DNA from: Perkinsus marinus ATCC 50983
Lineage: Eukaryota; Perkinsozoa; Perkinsida; Perkinsidae
Direction: 5' to 3'
Assembly (NCBI RefSeq): GCF_000006405.1
Contig: NW_003205333.1
Span: 115,494 to 179,493, forward strand
Length of the DNA stretch: 64,000 bases
The notes beneath the pieces were generated by a model. It searched no databases. It was not told where the DNA came from and saw nothing but the letters and a program-made list of their open reading frames with translations. This document shows, one piece after another, positions 1 to 11,040 of this stretch. The translations under genes were made by a program, and so were the position numbers. The stretch's first letter is position 1. Every line of letters starts with the position of its first letter.

Positions 1-3000
1 CTGGTCTCCTCTGGCTTGCCGCGTCTAGATGTGTTAGCTCGAGGCTGCGTTCAGGCCCGTACCAGCATTGACTCACGTACGAAGAAATGTGAAGATAGCA
101 GGAACAGGCTCAAGTGGTGAAGAGGAAGAGGACCGCACTCAATCGTCTCTGCGGCCACAACCACCTCCAGTGAGGGGATCAGGAGGTACAGGGCCTGGTC
201 AGTCGATCTCAGCAGCAGGTGAGTTCAAGGAAAGTTGATTCGTGATGGGGGTATCTCATTGTGATCAGATCCAGCCGAGAGGAGACCTCTGAGTTCATCT
301 TCGAAGCAGCAAGGAGTATCACTGCCGAGTCGTGGAGCTCAGGAGGACCAGGCACGAGTGAGAAGACGACTGTTGTTATGGATTCACCTGAGATTGGGCG
401 ATTAGGCACACGCCGACAGTCGTAGGATGGAGACGAGGCGTGAAATTGAAGGGAGTCCAGAGACCCATAGAAGTGTACCGGCGCCGAACTCCTCTACTCG
501 CCCTATGCCAGCACCCGAGGAGGCCCCAGCATCGCAACACAGGGGACAGGAAGGGGCCCGAGCTGAGGAGGCTGGTGAGGATGCCGGGGGTAGATCGAGG
601 AGTAGAGGGAATTGGCGAACAAGGAGGTTCGTCCAAGCTGTAGGAGCTGCGGTACTCCGTTGTTGACTGATTATCATTGATATTTCCAGCAGGCCGAGAG
701 TGAATCAGCTGTGGGCGAGGTTACTGATAGGCCAGCTCCTGATCGTGATGAGAAGCGAATGGTCAGTCGCCCACAAGGAAGCATGCCGGTGGGTGCTGCT
801 ACAACGAGTCCCTCATGAGGTATGGTCATTGCCAGGATGCTGTTGATGCCGATGTGGGAATCCCGGCTGGAGACAGTCGTAGTCCTCAGACACAAGAGGG
901 AGGAGCTCGCTCTGATGGCAAGGTGAGTCGCATACGATTGAAGGAGAGCTAATCCATAGTAGAAAGCTGTGCATCTGATACGTGGTTGAGGTGTGGCGAA
1001 TCATCGAGCTTTGTGGAGTAACGTTCCCCAGGGTCTGATAAGAGTGTAATGACATTTACATTGGAAACTGGTCGAAGAATGTTGGAAGTTCAAGTGACTG
1101 ATTTTCCAGCATACCTGTTGGAGCTCACTCTGGGAGGGCCATCATGGCTTTAGGCCCCGAAGGGACCACATATGGAGAAGTTGGAGGTGGGTAGAAGACA
1201 GAGGAATACAGCATATATGGAGAGCTTGCTATTGCCATCGAGAATGCCTGGGGCACAGTAAGTCTTGTGACTGTCAGCCATTCCCTACACTACCATCTCC
1301 AGGCCCAGTGAATCCGGAGACGATCCATCGTACATTAGTCAGTCCACGACCGCACAACAGGGGCAACAACACGAGTTGGCCTCCTATGTTCGTACGGGTT
1401 CTGGACGGGTGGGCACTTCTGGTGCGGATGAGCTTGCCAATCAGGATGAGCACCAGCAACAAGGGGGCTGGGCTGATCAAGTGAGCTCGCCATTCCCCAT
1501 TCGTACATGAGCAGCTTCGGTCGTTTAGATGCGCGCTGATGCTATTGCCAGGACTAAGAAAGCTACCACGATTTTAGCTCAACAGCAGTCGACTACACTG
1601 AGGTAGGACCCTGGTTTGCCTTGTGAGGATTGGAGGTATATTGTCAGCGCTGCTCATGACCCTGCTGCAATCGATGTCCCCACTATGAAGGCAAGATTCC
1701 AATCGATGAGCAGCAGGGCCTCTGTTAATCCAGCAGGGAAGGAGAAAAGGAAAAGCGACCATAAACGCCGTTCACAAACCCAATCCGTCGAACAGATCGA
1801 TGCAGCGAGCCAAACTGAGGTTCCTTATATGGCTATGACCGGGGCCCCTGATACGGCGATGACCTTAGCTGCTGATACAATCATGGCCGGGGCTCCTCAT
1901 ACGACCATGGCTGGGGCTCCTCATACGATCATGATCGGGGCTCCTCATACGACCATGGTCGGGGCTCCTCATACGGCCATGATCGGGGCTCCTCATACGA
2001 CCATGGCCGGGGCCCCTTACAGGACCGTGGATGAGGACGCTTCCACGAGCATGCCGATCACCACAATGGAAGCTGCTACGGTCATGGCTCCGGCTCCCCA
2101 TGCGACCGTGGTTACCACGACGGAAGCTGCTGCGGCTACGGCCCAAGCGGGCCATGAAGGAGCGCATCATTTGCCAGGCGAACATAGCGAGGCATCAGAG
2201 GATTCTCATACTGCAGGTGGGATGAGGGCGCACCTGGCTGGTGAGGATGGACTCAGGTCGTGAAGATAAACACACACAAATCCGGCACGAATCGACCTCT
2301 CGGGAGGCGCAGACCGTTGGCAGTTTCCGCTCTACTCAATGCCTCGCTTCACTCCAAGTCATAGTTCACACTTCATTGAATGATATTCACACTGAGGTAT
2401 TCTTCAGGTTGATGTTGCTCAGTTGCAGGCCAAGGCGGCTGCTGCTGCCGCGGTGATGGCGGGCCGGACCGAATCGGACTCTGGCAGCTCTACAGGCACA
2501 GCTGATGGAGGAGATATGGGAGACTTCGCGGAAGAGCTCATCAATTGGTTGAAGTTCAACCTTCTACAATATCAACATGCCCAACTTATTCACATGAATG
2601 TCAGCATAATGTTGCTGCTCGCCTTTCATCCTGTTTGAATCTCAGGATTCTGCTTGGGACCTCTCGCCGCTACCATCTGACTGGGGCTTAGATGGCAGAC
2701 GCCTCGTGAATGATTTCGTGAATTTCCTCAATGGAATCCTCAGTAAACGTCCTCCCTCTCTCCCTCCCAACAGCTCCTCTACTCCTTCAGGCGTCAAGTG
2801 GCCGGGTAGGCGAGAGCAGCAATTGGGCATCCGAACAGCGTATCGGCAGTCAGCTGAAGAAATCGCTGAAGTAGCCCGGAAAATAATGTGGGTGACTGTT
2901 CTCGGTCAACTAAGCTGAGCTCACACCTCCAGATTGTACGGCTCTGGTCGCCTCACGAGGGATATACTGGTGCAGCACGCCCTCGGACTGAAGTTTTCGG

Positions 3001-3356
3001 ATAAATCCACGCTGTCCTCTTTCAAGCATACCAGACCGCTACAAGAGCATTACGTTCGAGGTGTCATTGAGCCTCTGGTGTTGGGAGTTGGAGTCTTGGA
3101 TGATTTACACCAACATGTTCTCACCTACAGCACTTCGCCACCGTCTACGACAGAACAAGAAAACCCAGATTTGACTGACGCCCTGGGCGTCCTGGGTGGC
3201 GGTTATAAGGTGAATCTCAAAGGCCCTAAGAGAAGTGACGAATCTACTGCTGAGGACCTCACAATGACAGACTTCGGTGGCGACATTGACTCAGCGAGAG
3301 AGTGTGCTGAACCAGCCGATAGTGGTACTTTGCTGACGGTACGATCAGCACCCTAG
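1..3356 (+). CDS. 3' part of a multi-exon gene for a disordered, repeat-bearing protein
   Basis: Not recognised as a known family. Open stretches join across short GT..AG introns on the plus strand: one intron at about 231-290, one near 361-407, one before 2409, one at about 2599-2644 and one at about 2887-2932. The first exons encode E/R/P/S/Q-rich, low-complexity sequence. The middle exon carries eight 8-residue repeats (separate entry). The later exons (about 2409-2598, 2645-2886 and 2933-3356) look folded: the first has a poly-Ala start and a segment with FAEELINWLK, the next begins DSAWDLSPLPSDWG, and the last runs to a stop at 3354-3356. The 5' end lies outside the window. The exon list is approximate because several 5' splice sites are ambiguous. 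Coding sense on the plus strand is fairly safe because adjacent exons join in compatible phase. Function unknown; a chromatin or scaffold role would be a guess. Confidence 0.5.
1835..2026 (+). repeat. Eight in-frame 24-bp repeats encoding MxGAPHTT
   Basis: Eight tandem units of 24 nt start at the ATG at 1835. The core peptide is M-(A/T/I/V)-G-A-P-(H/D/Y)-T-(T/I/A). The second unit is the most diverged. The repeat stays in frame within the exon of the gene above, so it is a protein repeat rather than a non-coding satellite. The mostly hydrophobic, His- and Thr-bearing units do not match a repeat family I know. Confidence 0.85.
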
Positions 3357-3756
3357 GGCTAAGTTGTGGAGATCTCATGTAGCAGGTGTGCACATAGTAA
3401 GTTGTACTTGACCACCTATGTTGAGTGATAACAGTTCACAAATGGTAGATCGTTCGAGCTAGTATAACCACTGTTCGTCTCAATGGTGATCCTTGAACAC
3501 TTATAGTAAGTCGAAAGAACTCATAGATCACCTCAAACTATCCTTACCCTCTGGTTAATTTCGTCAGTAAATTTCAGATGGAAACTATCTAGGAATAACT
3601 GTCGCCTTGAGCCAAATTATGTACCATGTCCCACCTAAATCGCTGGAAGCATCCTCGTTCAGCCGTTTTTATCCCATGACATTTCATTGAAGCTTCCACA
3701 TCGCATCATTCTACCACCCCACCCTAAGCGAATAACTATTCAAAACAACACCGATG
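3357..3756. other. Intergenic, no gene seen
   Basis: AT-rich spacer between the end of the first gene and the 3' block of the first phosphoglucomutase gene. I see no open frame of note and no RNA gene. Homology with the other array copies begins near 3729, where an AACTATT-containing stretch also occurs at about 7218. Confidence 0.5.
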
Positions 3757-3905
3757 ATTCTCAGAAATATTCCACGATACAATGTATCGCATATTAAGTT
3801 CGGATCCAGAAGAAGAATGGATCCTGATGAATGGTCCTATGACGAAACACCGTCTGATCGTAGCCCAGAGTTCTCTGGAATCAGAACGATGAATCAACAA
3901 TTGCC
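3757..3905 (-). promoter_or_regulatory. Conserved 3' hairpin block of PGM copy 1
   Basis: Directly downstream of the stop codon lie three short inverted repeats, in transcript order: arms CCAGAG/CTCTGG (3865-3878), arms GGATCC/GGATCC (3802-3824) and the palindrome CGATACAATGTATCG (3775-3789). The block is kept in array copies 1-4 and, in altered but still pairing form, in copy 5. It is probably a structured 3' UTR or 3'-end processing signal; its action is not known. Confidence 0.6.
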
Positions 3906-5681
3906 TTATCGAGAACCCAAATTGTACTTCTTGGGTTGGAGGAAGTAGTCGATGACATTTTTAACGACGACTTCGAGCTTCTCCTGAGCCTTCTCCATAC
4001 TCTCCTTATCGTTAGCCTCACAGTAGTACTTCACCTTGGGTTCAGTACCAGATCCACGGATAGTAACAGTAGCTTGATCATCGAAGTAGAGAGTAATCAT
4101 CTGAGCATCCGGTGTCATAGGTAAGGTAGACTTCTTATCCTTCCTCCTTGAATCATAACCAAGAGTAACATCACGAACATCAGCTATCTTAGATGACCCG
4201 AGCTCGGTCTTGTAGTTACCCTCATTACGGAACTCATCAAACATCTGTTTCATAACCTTAGGATCATCACAGATGAAGTAACCGTTGTGTTGGGCGAAGA
4301 AACCGACCATCTTACGGAGTTCATTTAGTCGTTCAAGAAGAGTGATACCTTTCTCCTTACGCCAATAGTTAGCCATCTCACACCAGACACTGCAAGCACT
4401 GATACCATCCTTATCAGGGACACTCATCGTGAGGGCACTTCCTAGTGCCTCCTCATAAGCCGTACAGTGTACCAAATTGGAGTGTTCAGCGGTCATCTCC
4501 AATGACTTGTTAGCCATCCATTTGAAACCTGTTAGAGTATCCTCATACACTCCACCGTAGTAATCAGATAACGCCTTCAGCATCTTAGACGATACCGTGG
4601 AATTGATGACCAGACAATTCTTCGGGTCGACACCACGACGATGAGCCATCAACAGTTGCCAATCTCCAAAGACGGTACCAAGCTCATCACCAGTGAATTG
4701 ATGCCATGAACCGTCCTTCTGCTTTTCGCAAGAAGTAAAACGATCAGCATCGGGATCATTTGCCAATACATAATCGGCATCCTCATCAATTGCTTGTTGC
4801 TTGCTCATGTCGAGTGCACCCTTCTCTTCGGGGTTGGGGAAGGCGACAGTGGAGAACTCAGGATCAGGGTGAGCCTGCGCTTCCACGATCGACACACACT
4901 TCTTGGGGAAGCCAAACTTGTCCATCAAACCGGTAGCGAATGGAAGACCGACACCTTGCATAGCCGTGTAGACGAACTGTAAGTTGCAGTCCTTGTTGAG
5001 GTCAGGGAATCGGCACAGCTCGTGATACATCTGATCGATGTAGGTGTACAAGGCATCATTGTAAGGATCGATGGTCTTGGACTTGTCCTTTAATAAACAG
5101 GTATCCAAATCCAACAACTCCAAAGCATCTTTCCATGGGACCAAATTCTCAGCAATCTTAGCCTCGATCTCGGCATCAACTGGAGGGATAATTTGAGCAC
5201 CGTTATCGCCGTATACTTTGAAACCATTGTACTGCTTCGGGTTGTGGGAGGCTGTCATCTGACCACCAGCTAGAGCATGGAAATGAACAATCAAGAATGG
5301 ATTGGAAGGAGTAACACTGGTCTTGTCGATGAGGTAGACTTTAGCACCTTTCGTGATGAAGACAGCCGAGGCAACATGAGCGAATTGACGAGAATTATGA
5401 CGTCCATCATAACCAAAGACGACACCTCTCTGGGAGAGAACATCTCCACCAAACCTCTCGATCAATTGCATACATAGTCCTTGAGCAGCTTGCATCACAG
5501 TCAAACAATTGATACGGTTGAAGCCAGCTCCCATCTCGCCACGAAGACCAGCGGTACCAAATTCCATACGATGATTAGGATTGAGGCGATCTTCGATCTC
5601 CTCAGGAGTAAGCTCTTGGGCTTCCTTACGGGTGTTCTTATCGAAATCGAGAGAAAGCCAATTCTCAACTGCGCTTGACAT
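3906..5681 (-). CDS. Phosphoglucomutase / phosphopentomutase, PGM2 type, array copy 1
   Basis: A 591-residue, intronless alpha-D-phosphohexomutase, about the normal length for the eukaryotic PGM2 family. These cytosolic enzymes move a phosphate between C1 and C6 of glucose phosphate or C1 and C5 of (deoxy)ribose phosphate. All four family motifs are present: the phosphoserine loop TASHNP with Ser145, the Mg2+ loop DPDADR (309-314), the sugar-specificity loop with EEALG (410-414) and the phosphate-binding loop RGSGTEP (542-548). FGTAGLRG near residue 41 is typical of the PGM2 branch rather than PGM1. The start is fixed by an identical leader before the ATG in all five copies. Copy-specific residues are Gly79 (Glu in the others) and Val337 (Ile in the others). 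It is tail-out at the left end of the inverted array. Glucose-1-P versus pentose-P preference cannot be read from sequence. Confidence 0.95.
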   Translation of the reverse strand: MSSAVENWLSLDFDKNTRKEAQELTPEEIEDRLNPNHRMEFGTAGLRGEMGAGFNRINCLTVMQAAQGLCMQLIERFGGDVLSQRGVVFGYDGRHNSRQFAHVASAVFITKGAKVYLIDKTSVTPSNPFLIVHFHALAGGQMTASHNPKQYNGFKVYGDNGAQIIPPVDAEIEAKIAENLVPWKDALELLDLDTCLLKDKSKTIDPYNDALYTYIDQMYHELCRFPDLNKDCNLQFVYTAMQGVGLPFATGLMDKFGFPKKCVSIVEAQAHPDPEFSTVAFPNPEEKGALDMSKQQAIDEDADYVLANDPDADRFTSCEKQKDGSWHQFTGDELGTVFGDWQLLMAHRRGVDPKNCLVINSTVSSKMLKALSDYYGGVYEDTLTGFKWMANKSLEMTAEHSNLVHCTAYEEALGSALTMSVPDKDGISACSVWCEMANYWRKEKGITLLERLNELRKMVGFFAQHNGYFICDDPKVMKQMFDEFRNEGNYKTELGSSKIADVRDVTLGYDSRRKDKKSTLPMTPDAQMITLYFDDQATVTIRGSGTEPKVKYYCEANDKESMEKAQEKLEVVVKNVIDYFLQPKKYNLGSR

Positions 5682-6420
5682 AATAGACAGAAACTAAAAA
5701 CTTAACTGAGAAGACAACCATTGTCGGTACCATTGACTCACTCGGATCCGACTACATAAACCCCACTGACTACAACACCCTTAATGAATGCTTGGCTTTT
5801 ACTAGCACTTGAGCGAGGAGCAACTTGTCCCATTTCAGTCGACACTGCGTCAACACAAGTCTTGTCCCAACTCCTGTTGTATTGGGGTTGAAAGGAACCA
5901 TCCTCTGAAGTATACATTTGAATCGATCGTGTACTATTATAGTCCATTCTCGATGGGAGAAAACACACACTCACCGACAGCCACAGATTCTAAACAGATG
6001 TTGGCGCGGGCAAACCGACCGCAGTGCCGTTGTGTGTTGGTTGGTTGGAATGCGAGCTCGGATCATCTCACCGGAGTGTCTAGGTCTTTACTATGCTCGC
6101 ACCTCTAACTCCACTTCGGCCATTCGACTCGCTCTCAAGAATATGCCCTATGTAGAGTGTGTAACGTGATTCGCTCACTTGAGCGTGCTTTCGTTCTTCC
6201 TTGGTGGGGACAGACTTATACACATCTGATATGGTAGACTATGAAGCTGCGAATGAAACTCTTATCAACAGCCTCAACCAGCCGAATTGCAGGCCTCGAC
6301 ATCCAACTACAGCAGTAGTGGTGACGTGCGAAGCTGAATGGGGGGTTGAAAATGGAAGTATCGCATGTTCAACTCCTAACACATGATAAGAGTTACGAAG
6401 ATAGTCGACTCGACGAAATC
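5682..6420 (-). promoter_or_regulatory. Conserved upstream region of PGM copy 1
   Basis: Reading on the minus strand, the ATG is preceded by the 27-nt leader shared by all copies, then by a block of about 240 nt alike in copies 1, 2 and 5 and recognisable in copy 3. A further stretch at about 6220-6390 matches, inverted, sequence at about 15910-16015 upstream of copy 5. It contains an open frame of 78 codons, but changes between copies fall mostly at amino-acid-altering positions, so I treat it as promoter and 5' flank, not a gene. Confidence 0.55.
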
Positions 6421-7212
6421 GGGACGAAGACCTCTACTCCGCAAAGCTACCACTGTGTATAAGCTCGGCAGCGTTCTTATCAGCAAGAATACGTGTCCAC
6501 CTACCATCCTAATGCATAATACCCCCTACAATGGTTGAGGTTGACTAAGAGAGGAAGAGGCGCCGGAAGAAGGCGGAGGAAGGTCTTTGACCAACGGCCT
6601 ATACAGCGGCTAGTCCGGCGCGGATTCGGTATGAGGCGCTTTAGGCCAGTTTCGAGTTAGATCCCCCTTGATAATGTCATCCCAACTTTGAGAAAAGCGT
6701 CCTTTTTTTCTAGCCGAGTCGGTCGAAGTTGGTCCCGAAGTCTCCACCATATTGCATCCTACTCTGATCTAATCACAGCCCCGCATTCCACTGTTCGTTA
6801 CGAGAATTAACATAAAATGTGCAGTGATGTACCCACTAGCTCATTGTTATGATTAGATCATAATGATTCAGGGTGAATGTATCCTCTATTGCATTGTGTT
6901 GAGCTCTAGTTCATCTTCAAATCGAGCTTGATGGCCCACCGCAAGACTCAACCTGTTCCTCATCAATGGCAAACCCCGCGAATGAGTTGAGTTGAAGCCT
7001 CAGTGCGATATACCTGCTCCATTTTCCTGGAAGAGTTCTCCCTGGGGAGAAGACCCGAATAAAAAAACCGTTTTCACATTCAGAGCACCTCATCTGGGCT
7101 CTGCCATGCAATCGGACTGCCCATCGAGCCCGGATCTCAGAAACTCACTGAGGTCTCAACGAGGTCTAAGTTCGATGTAGGTCGTTAGTGCTCTTAAGAG
7201 AGACCGCGGTAA
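6421..7212. other. Intergenic between PGM copies 1 and 2, no gene seen
   Basis: No open frame that looks coding, no tRNA and no clear repeat. The sequence is not obviously shared with the other inter-copy spacers. Confidence 0.4.
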
Positions 7213-7233
7213 CGAATAACTATTGAAAACAAC

Positions 7234-7389
7234 ACCGATGATTCTCAGAAAAATTCTATGATACAATGTATCGCATATTAAGTTCGGATCCAGAGGAAGA
7301 ATGGATCCTGACGAATGGTCCTATGACGAAACACCGTCTGATCGTAGCCCAGAGTTCTCTGGAATCAGAACGATGAATCAACAATTGCC
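7234..7389 (-). promoter_or_regulatory. Conserved 3' hairpin block of PGM copy 2
   Basis: Same three inverted repeats as after copy 1. The terminal palindrome here is GATACAATGTATC (7260-7272), with the outermost C of copy 1 changed to T, shortening the stem by one pair. Confidence 0.55.
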
Positions 7390-9165
7390 TTACCGAGAAC
7401 CCAAATTGTACTTTTTGGGTTGGAGGAAGTAGTCGATGACATTTTTAACGACGACTTCGAGCTTCTCCTGAGCCTTCTCCATACTCTCCTTATCGTTAGC
7501 CTCACAGTAGTACTTTACCTTGGGTTCAGTACCAGATCCACGGATAGTAACAGTAGCTTGATCATCGAAGTAGAGAGTAATCATCTGAGCATCCGGTGTC
7601 ATAGGTAATGTAGACTTCTTATCCTTCCTCCTTGAATCATAACCAAGAGTAACATCACGAACATCAGCTATCTTAGATGACCCGAGCTCGGTCTTGTACT
7701 TACCCTCATTACGGAACTCATCAAACATCTGTTTCATAACCTTAGGATCATCACAGATGAAGTAACCGTTGTGTTGGGCGAAGAAACCAACCATCTTACG
7801 GAGTTCATTTAGTCGCTCAAGAAGAGTGATACCTTTCTCTTTACGCCAATAGTTAGCCATCTCACACCAGACACTGCAAGCACTGATACCATCCTTATCA
7901 GGGACACTCATCGTGAGGGCACTTCCTAGTGCCTCCTCATAAGCCGTACAGTGTACCAAATTGGAGTGTTCAGCGGTCATCTCCAATGACTTGTTAGCCA
8001 TCCATTTGAAACCTGTTAGAGTATCCTCATACACTCCACCGTAGTAATCAGATAACGCCTTCAGCATCTTAGACGATACCGTGGAATTGATGACCAGACA
8101 ATTCTTCGGGTCGACACCACGACGATGAGCCATCAACAGTTGCCAATCTCCAAAGATGGTACCAAGCTCATCACCAGTGAATTGATGCCATGAACCGTCC
8201 TTCTGCTTTTCGCAAGAAGTAAAACGATCAGCATCAGGATCATTTGCCAATACATAATCGGCATCCTCATCAATTGCTTGTTGCTTGCTCATGTCGAGTG
8301 CACCCTTCTCTTCGGGGTTGGGGAAGGCGACAGTGGAGAACTCAGGATCAGGGTGAGCCTGCGCTTCCACGATCGACACACACTTCTTGGGGAAGCCAAA
8401 CTTGTCCATCAAACCAGTAGCGAATGGAAGACCAACACCTTGCATAGCCGTGTAGACGAACTGTAAGTTGCAGTCCTTGTTGAGGTAAGGGAATCGGCAT
8501 AGCTCGTGATACATTTGATCGATGTAGGTGTACAAGGCATCATTGTAAGGATCGATGGTCTTGGACTTGTCCTTTAATAAACAGGTATCCAAATCCAACA
8601 ACTCCAAAGCATCTTTCCATGGAACCAAATTCTCAGCAATCTTAGCCTCGATCTCGGCATCAACTGGAGGGATAATTTGAGCACCGTTATCGCCGTATAC
8701 TTTGAAACCATTGTACTGCTTCGGGTTGTGAGAGGCTGTCATCTGACCACCAGCTAGAGCATGGAAATGAACAATCAAGAATGGATTGGAAGGAGTAACA
8801 CTGGTCTTGTCGATGAGGTAGACTTTAGCACCTTTCGTGATGAAGACAGCCGAGGCAACATGAGCGAATTGACGAGAATTATGACGTCCATCATAACCAA
8901 AGACGACACCTCTCTGGGAGAGAACATCTTCACCAAACCTCTCGATCAATTGCATACAGAGTCCCTGAGCAGCTTGCATCACAGTCAAACAATTGATACG
9001 GTTGAAGCCAGCTCCCATCTCGCCACGAAGACCAGCGGTACCAAATTCCATACGATGATTAGGATTGAGGCGATCTTCGATCTCCTCAGGAGTAAGCTCT
9101 TGGGCTTCCTTACGGGTGTTCTTATCGAAATCGAGAGAAAGCCAATTCTCAACTGCGCTTGACAT
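7390..9165 (-). CDS. Phosphoglucomutase / phosphopentomutase, PGM2 type, array copy 2
   Basis: A second 591-residue copy, in the same orientation as copy 1 and about 1.7 kb upstream of it. Ser145, the DPDADR metal loop, the EEALG sugar loop and the RGSGTEP phosphate loop are intact, so an active enzyme is expected. Its own residues are Tyr227 (Asp in the others) and Lys489 (Asn in the others); neither lies in a known catalytic loop. Several third-position differences from copy 1 show that the copies are not a simple assembly duplicate. The leader and 3' hairpins are shared with the rest of the array. Confidence 0.95.
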   Translation of the reverse strand: MSSAVENWLSLDFDKNTRKEAQELTPEEIEDRLNPNHRMEFGTAGLRGEMGAGFNRINCLTVMQAAQGLCMQLIERFGEDVLSQRGVVFGYDGRHNSRQFAHVASAVFITKGAKVYLIDKTSVTPSNPFLIVHFHALAGGQMTASHNPKQYNGFKVYGDNGAQIIPPVDAEIEAKIAENLVPWKDALELLDLDTCLLKDKSKTIDPYNDALYTYIDQMYHELCRFPYLNKDCNLQFVYTAMQGVGLPFATGLMDKFGFPKKCVSIVEAQAHPDPEFSTVAFPNPEEKGALDMSKQQAIDEDADYVLANDPDADRFTSCEKQKDGSWHQFTGDELGTIFGDWQLLMAHRRGVDPKNCLVINSTVSSKMLKALSDYYGGVYEDTLTGFKWMANKSLEMTAEHSNLVHCTAYEEALGSALTMSVPDKDGISACSVWCEMANYWRKEKGITLLERLNELRKMVGFFAQHNGYFICDDPKVMKQMFDEFRNEGKYKTELGSSKIADVRDVTLGYDSRRKDKKSTLPMTPDAQMITLYFDDQATVTIRGSGTEPKVKYYCEANDKESMEKAQEKLEVVVKNVIDYFLQPKKYNLGSR

Positions 9166-9840
9166 AATAGACAGAAACTAAAAACTTAACTGAGAGGACA
9201 ACCATTGTCAGTCTCACTCGGATTCGACTACATAAACCCCACTGACTACAACACCCATAATGAAGGCTCGGCTTTTACTAGCACTTAAGCGAGGATAAAC
9301 TTGTCCCATTCCAGTGGAAATTGCGTCGACACACATCTTGTCCCAACTTGCGTTGTCATGAAGCTGGCGAGAACCGTCCATCAGAGTAAATGTATGTATC
9401 AATTGTGTATGATAGCCTATTTCTGGCGAAAGGTGAGACACGCTCACCGACAGCCACCGCCTTTATTTGTCTGTTGGCACGAGGTAAGCGACCGCAGTGC
9501 ATCAAGAACGCTTGAAAAGGCCAGAAAGTCAAGATGACTACGTATGATGGAGTCGTTAAGCATTAGCTGGTTAGAATATGAGCTCGAATCACCTCACTCG
9601 AATGTCTGGATCCTCACTAAGCTCACATCTCCGAATGTGAGGCGCCAATTCCACTCCAGTTATCCGATCAGCTATCTGAAAAAGATACACTCTCACAAAA
9701 CATTCCCTATGTAAAATAATGCGAATTTGATAAGTTATGCACTTTTTCGGTTTCGGACCATCCAAATCGAACACACTGTAGGTTAGCAAAACACGAGCCT
9801 CATCATGAGAGTACTGCCATAGTTGCCCCGTTAACACGGA
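9166..9840 (-). promoter_or_regulatory. Conserved upstream region of PGM copy 2
   Basis: Shared leader before the ATG, then a block very close to that upstream of copy 5 in the opposite orientation: 9214-9540 corresponds to about 16312-16640 inverted, and homology runs on to about 9780 and 16080. Eight differences can be counted between the two over the 234 nt nearest the gene, seven of which would change an amino acid if the open frame there were translated. That argues for non-coding flank. Confidence 0.6.
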
Positions 9841-10175
9841 ACTGAAGTTCCGGACAACGAAGTCGATTTGTCTAAAAAGGACGAAATTGAAGGTCTGAAG
9901 GGGTACTCGACGAAATTGAAAGTTCTATGACGAATTCGAAGGTCCGAAAGTCGAAATTGAAAGTTCTATTAACACGAACTTGTACTTCCTATCGACTTCG
10001 GACGAACTTGAATGTTCTATGACGAAGTTGAAAGTTCTAATTATGAATATGATCTTCTCGTTTCGGATTCGTACCTTCAACTTCGCGCGTTCCGACGAAA
10101 TTGATGATTCCAATTTGGATTTTCCACCTAGTTCGTTTTTGGAACTTCCAAAAACGAAGAAGATGTTTAAAAGGT
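9841..10175. repeat. Degenerate repeat tract with CGAAATTGA motifs
   Basis: About eight degenerate copies of a motif near CGAAATTGAAAGTTCTAT are spaced roughly 20-35 nt apart, first in one and then in the other orientation. The tract ends in TTTAAAAGGTGTAG, a sequence that also forms the right end of the fold-back element near 32,010. It sits at the turning point of the inverted PGM array. Probably the remnant of a related element. Confidence 0.5.
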
Positions 10176-11040
10176 GTAGACTCTACACTGTAGAGTATCA
10201 GACTCTCGAGGTCATGGGGATAAAAAACAAGAAAATAGATAGAGATGAATCCTGGACGAGATGGTCAATCCAGGGAGAGAACAGTGCGAAGCTGGCAACG
10301 CCTCGGTCGCTTACGGAGTAGATGCTTGGTGTCATCAAAACCGGTATCTCTTACTGGTCCCGAACCCAAAACCAACTGGACCAACCCGATTTCTGCCAGT
10401 ACGGAAGTCACAGATACCCGCCAGTGAAGATGATGGCCATACAAGTTTCGGGTTCACAGGGCGAACTGGCATCGGATACATCGATTGAGGATAGTAAGGC
10501 AATCATGACGTTGCGGAAGAACATCGTAGCTGACGGAGGTTTGACCAACTAAGACTCGGCGTGACAGCCCGACTCGAGCTGTAGTTGTATGTAGCGATGA
10601 ACAACAGTGCCTAACAATGACACCGACTCATCGCACTACCGTGACACCTACTTGCACCACAGTGTCACCTAGGGTGTAGCTGTAACATAGTGACACTTCA
10701 CTGCATCATTGAGGGATCATGAAACCCAAGTCGATAACTTTGGTTATTCATCCTGCCCATGTTGCACCTGTACTATTCGGGGCTTTTTCGATAGGAGCCT
10801 AAGCGGGCCTGGTAAGCATAGCGCGTATATTGTTGTTAGAACGGAACTCGATGGTAGCATATTGGAAATCATTATCAATGATCCAGGAGCCGCTCATCCC
10901 CAACGATGTACAAACCAGTGAGCTTCGCAATTTTAGTGCAATGCATTTTCTCTATTTTTTACAGTTTGAATGCACTCACGATGAAACTCGGTAACCTCAG
11001 TGCTAGCGAATGCCTAGAGCCGTAAGTCTACGATAGTTCT
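10176..11040. other. Centre of the inverted array, no gene seen
   Basis: Several short open frames overlap on the plus strand between 10,245 and 10,552 but none has a recognisable protein or consistent splice signals. A stretch at about 10,620-10,690 holds GTGACAC motifs in both orientations. Confidence 0.35.

Noticed and set aside
3936-5678. Antisense open frames inside each PGM gene (four or five per copy, repeated in all copies)
   Set aside because: They are reverse-strand shadows of a strongly biased coding sequence and are alike only because the gene is duplicated.
5738-5974. A 77-78-codon open frame ending 48-56 nt before the ATG of PGM copies 1, 2 and 5 (also 9214-9447 and 16402-16644), looking like a conserved small gene or upstream ORF
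   Set aside because: Between copies 2 and 5 I count eight base differences in it and seven would change the amino acid. That is not purifying selection; the likeness is that of duplicated flanking DNA.
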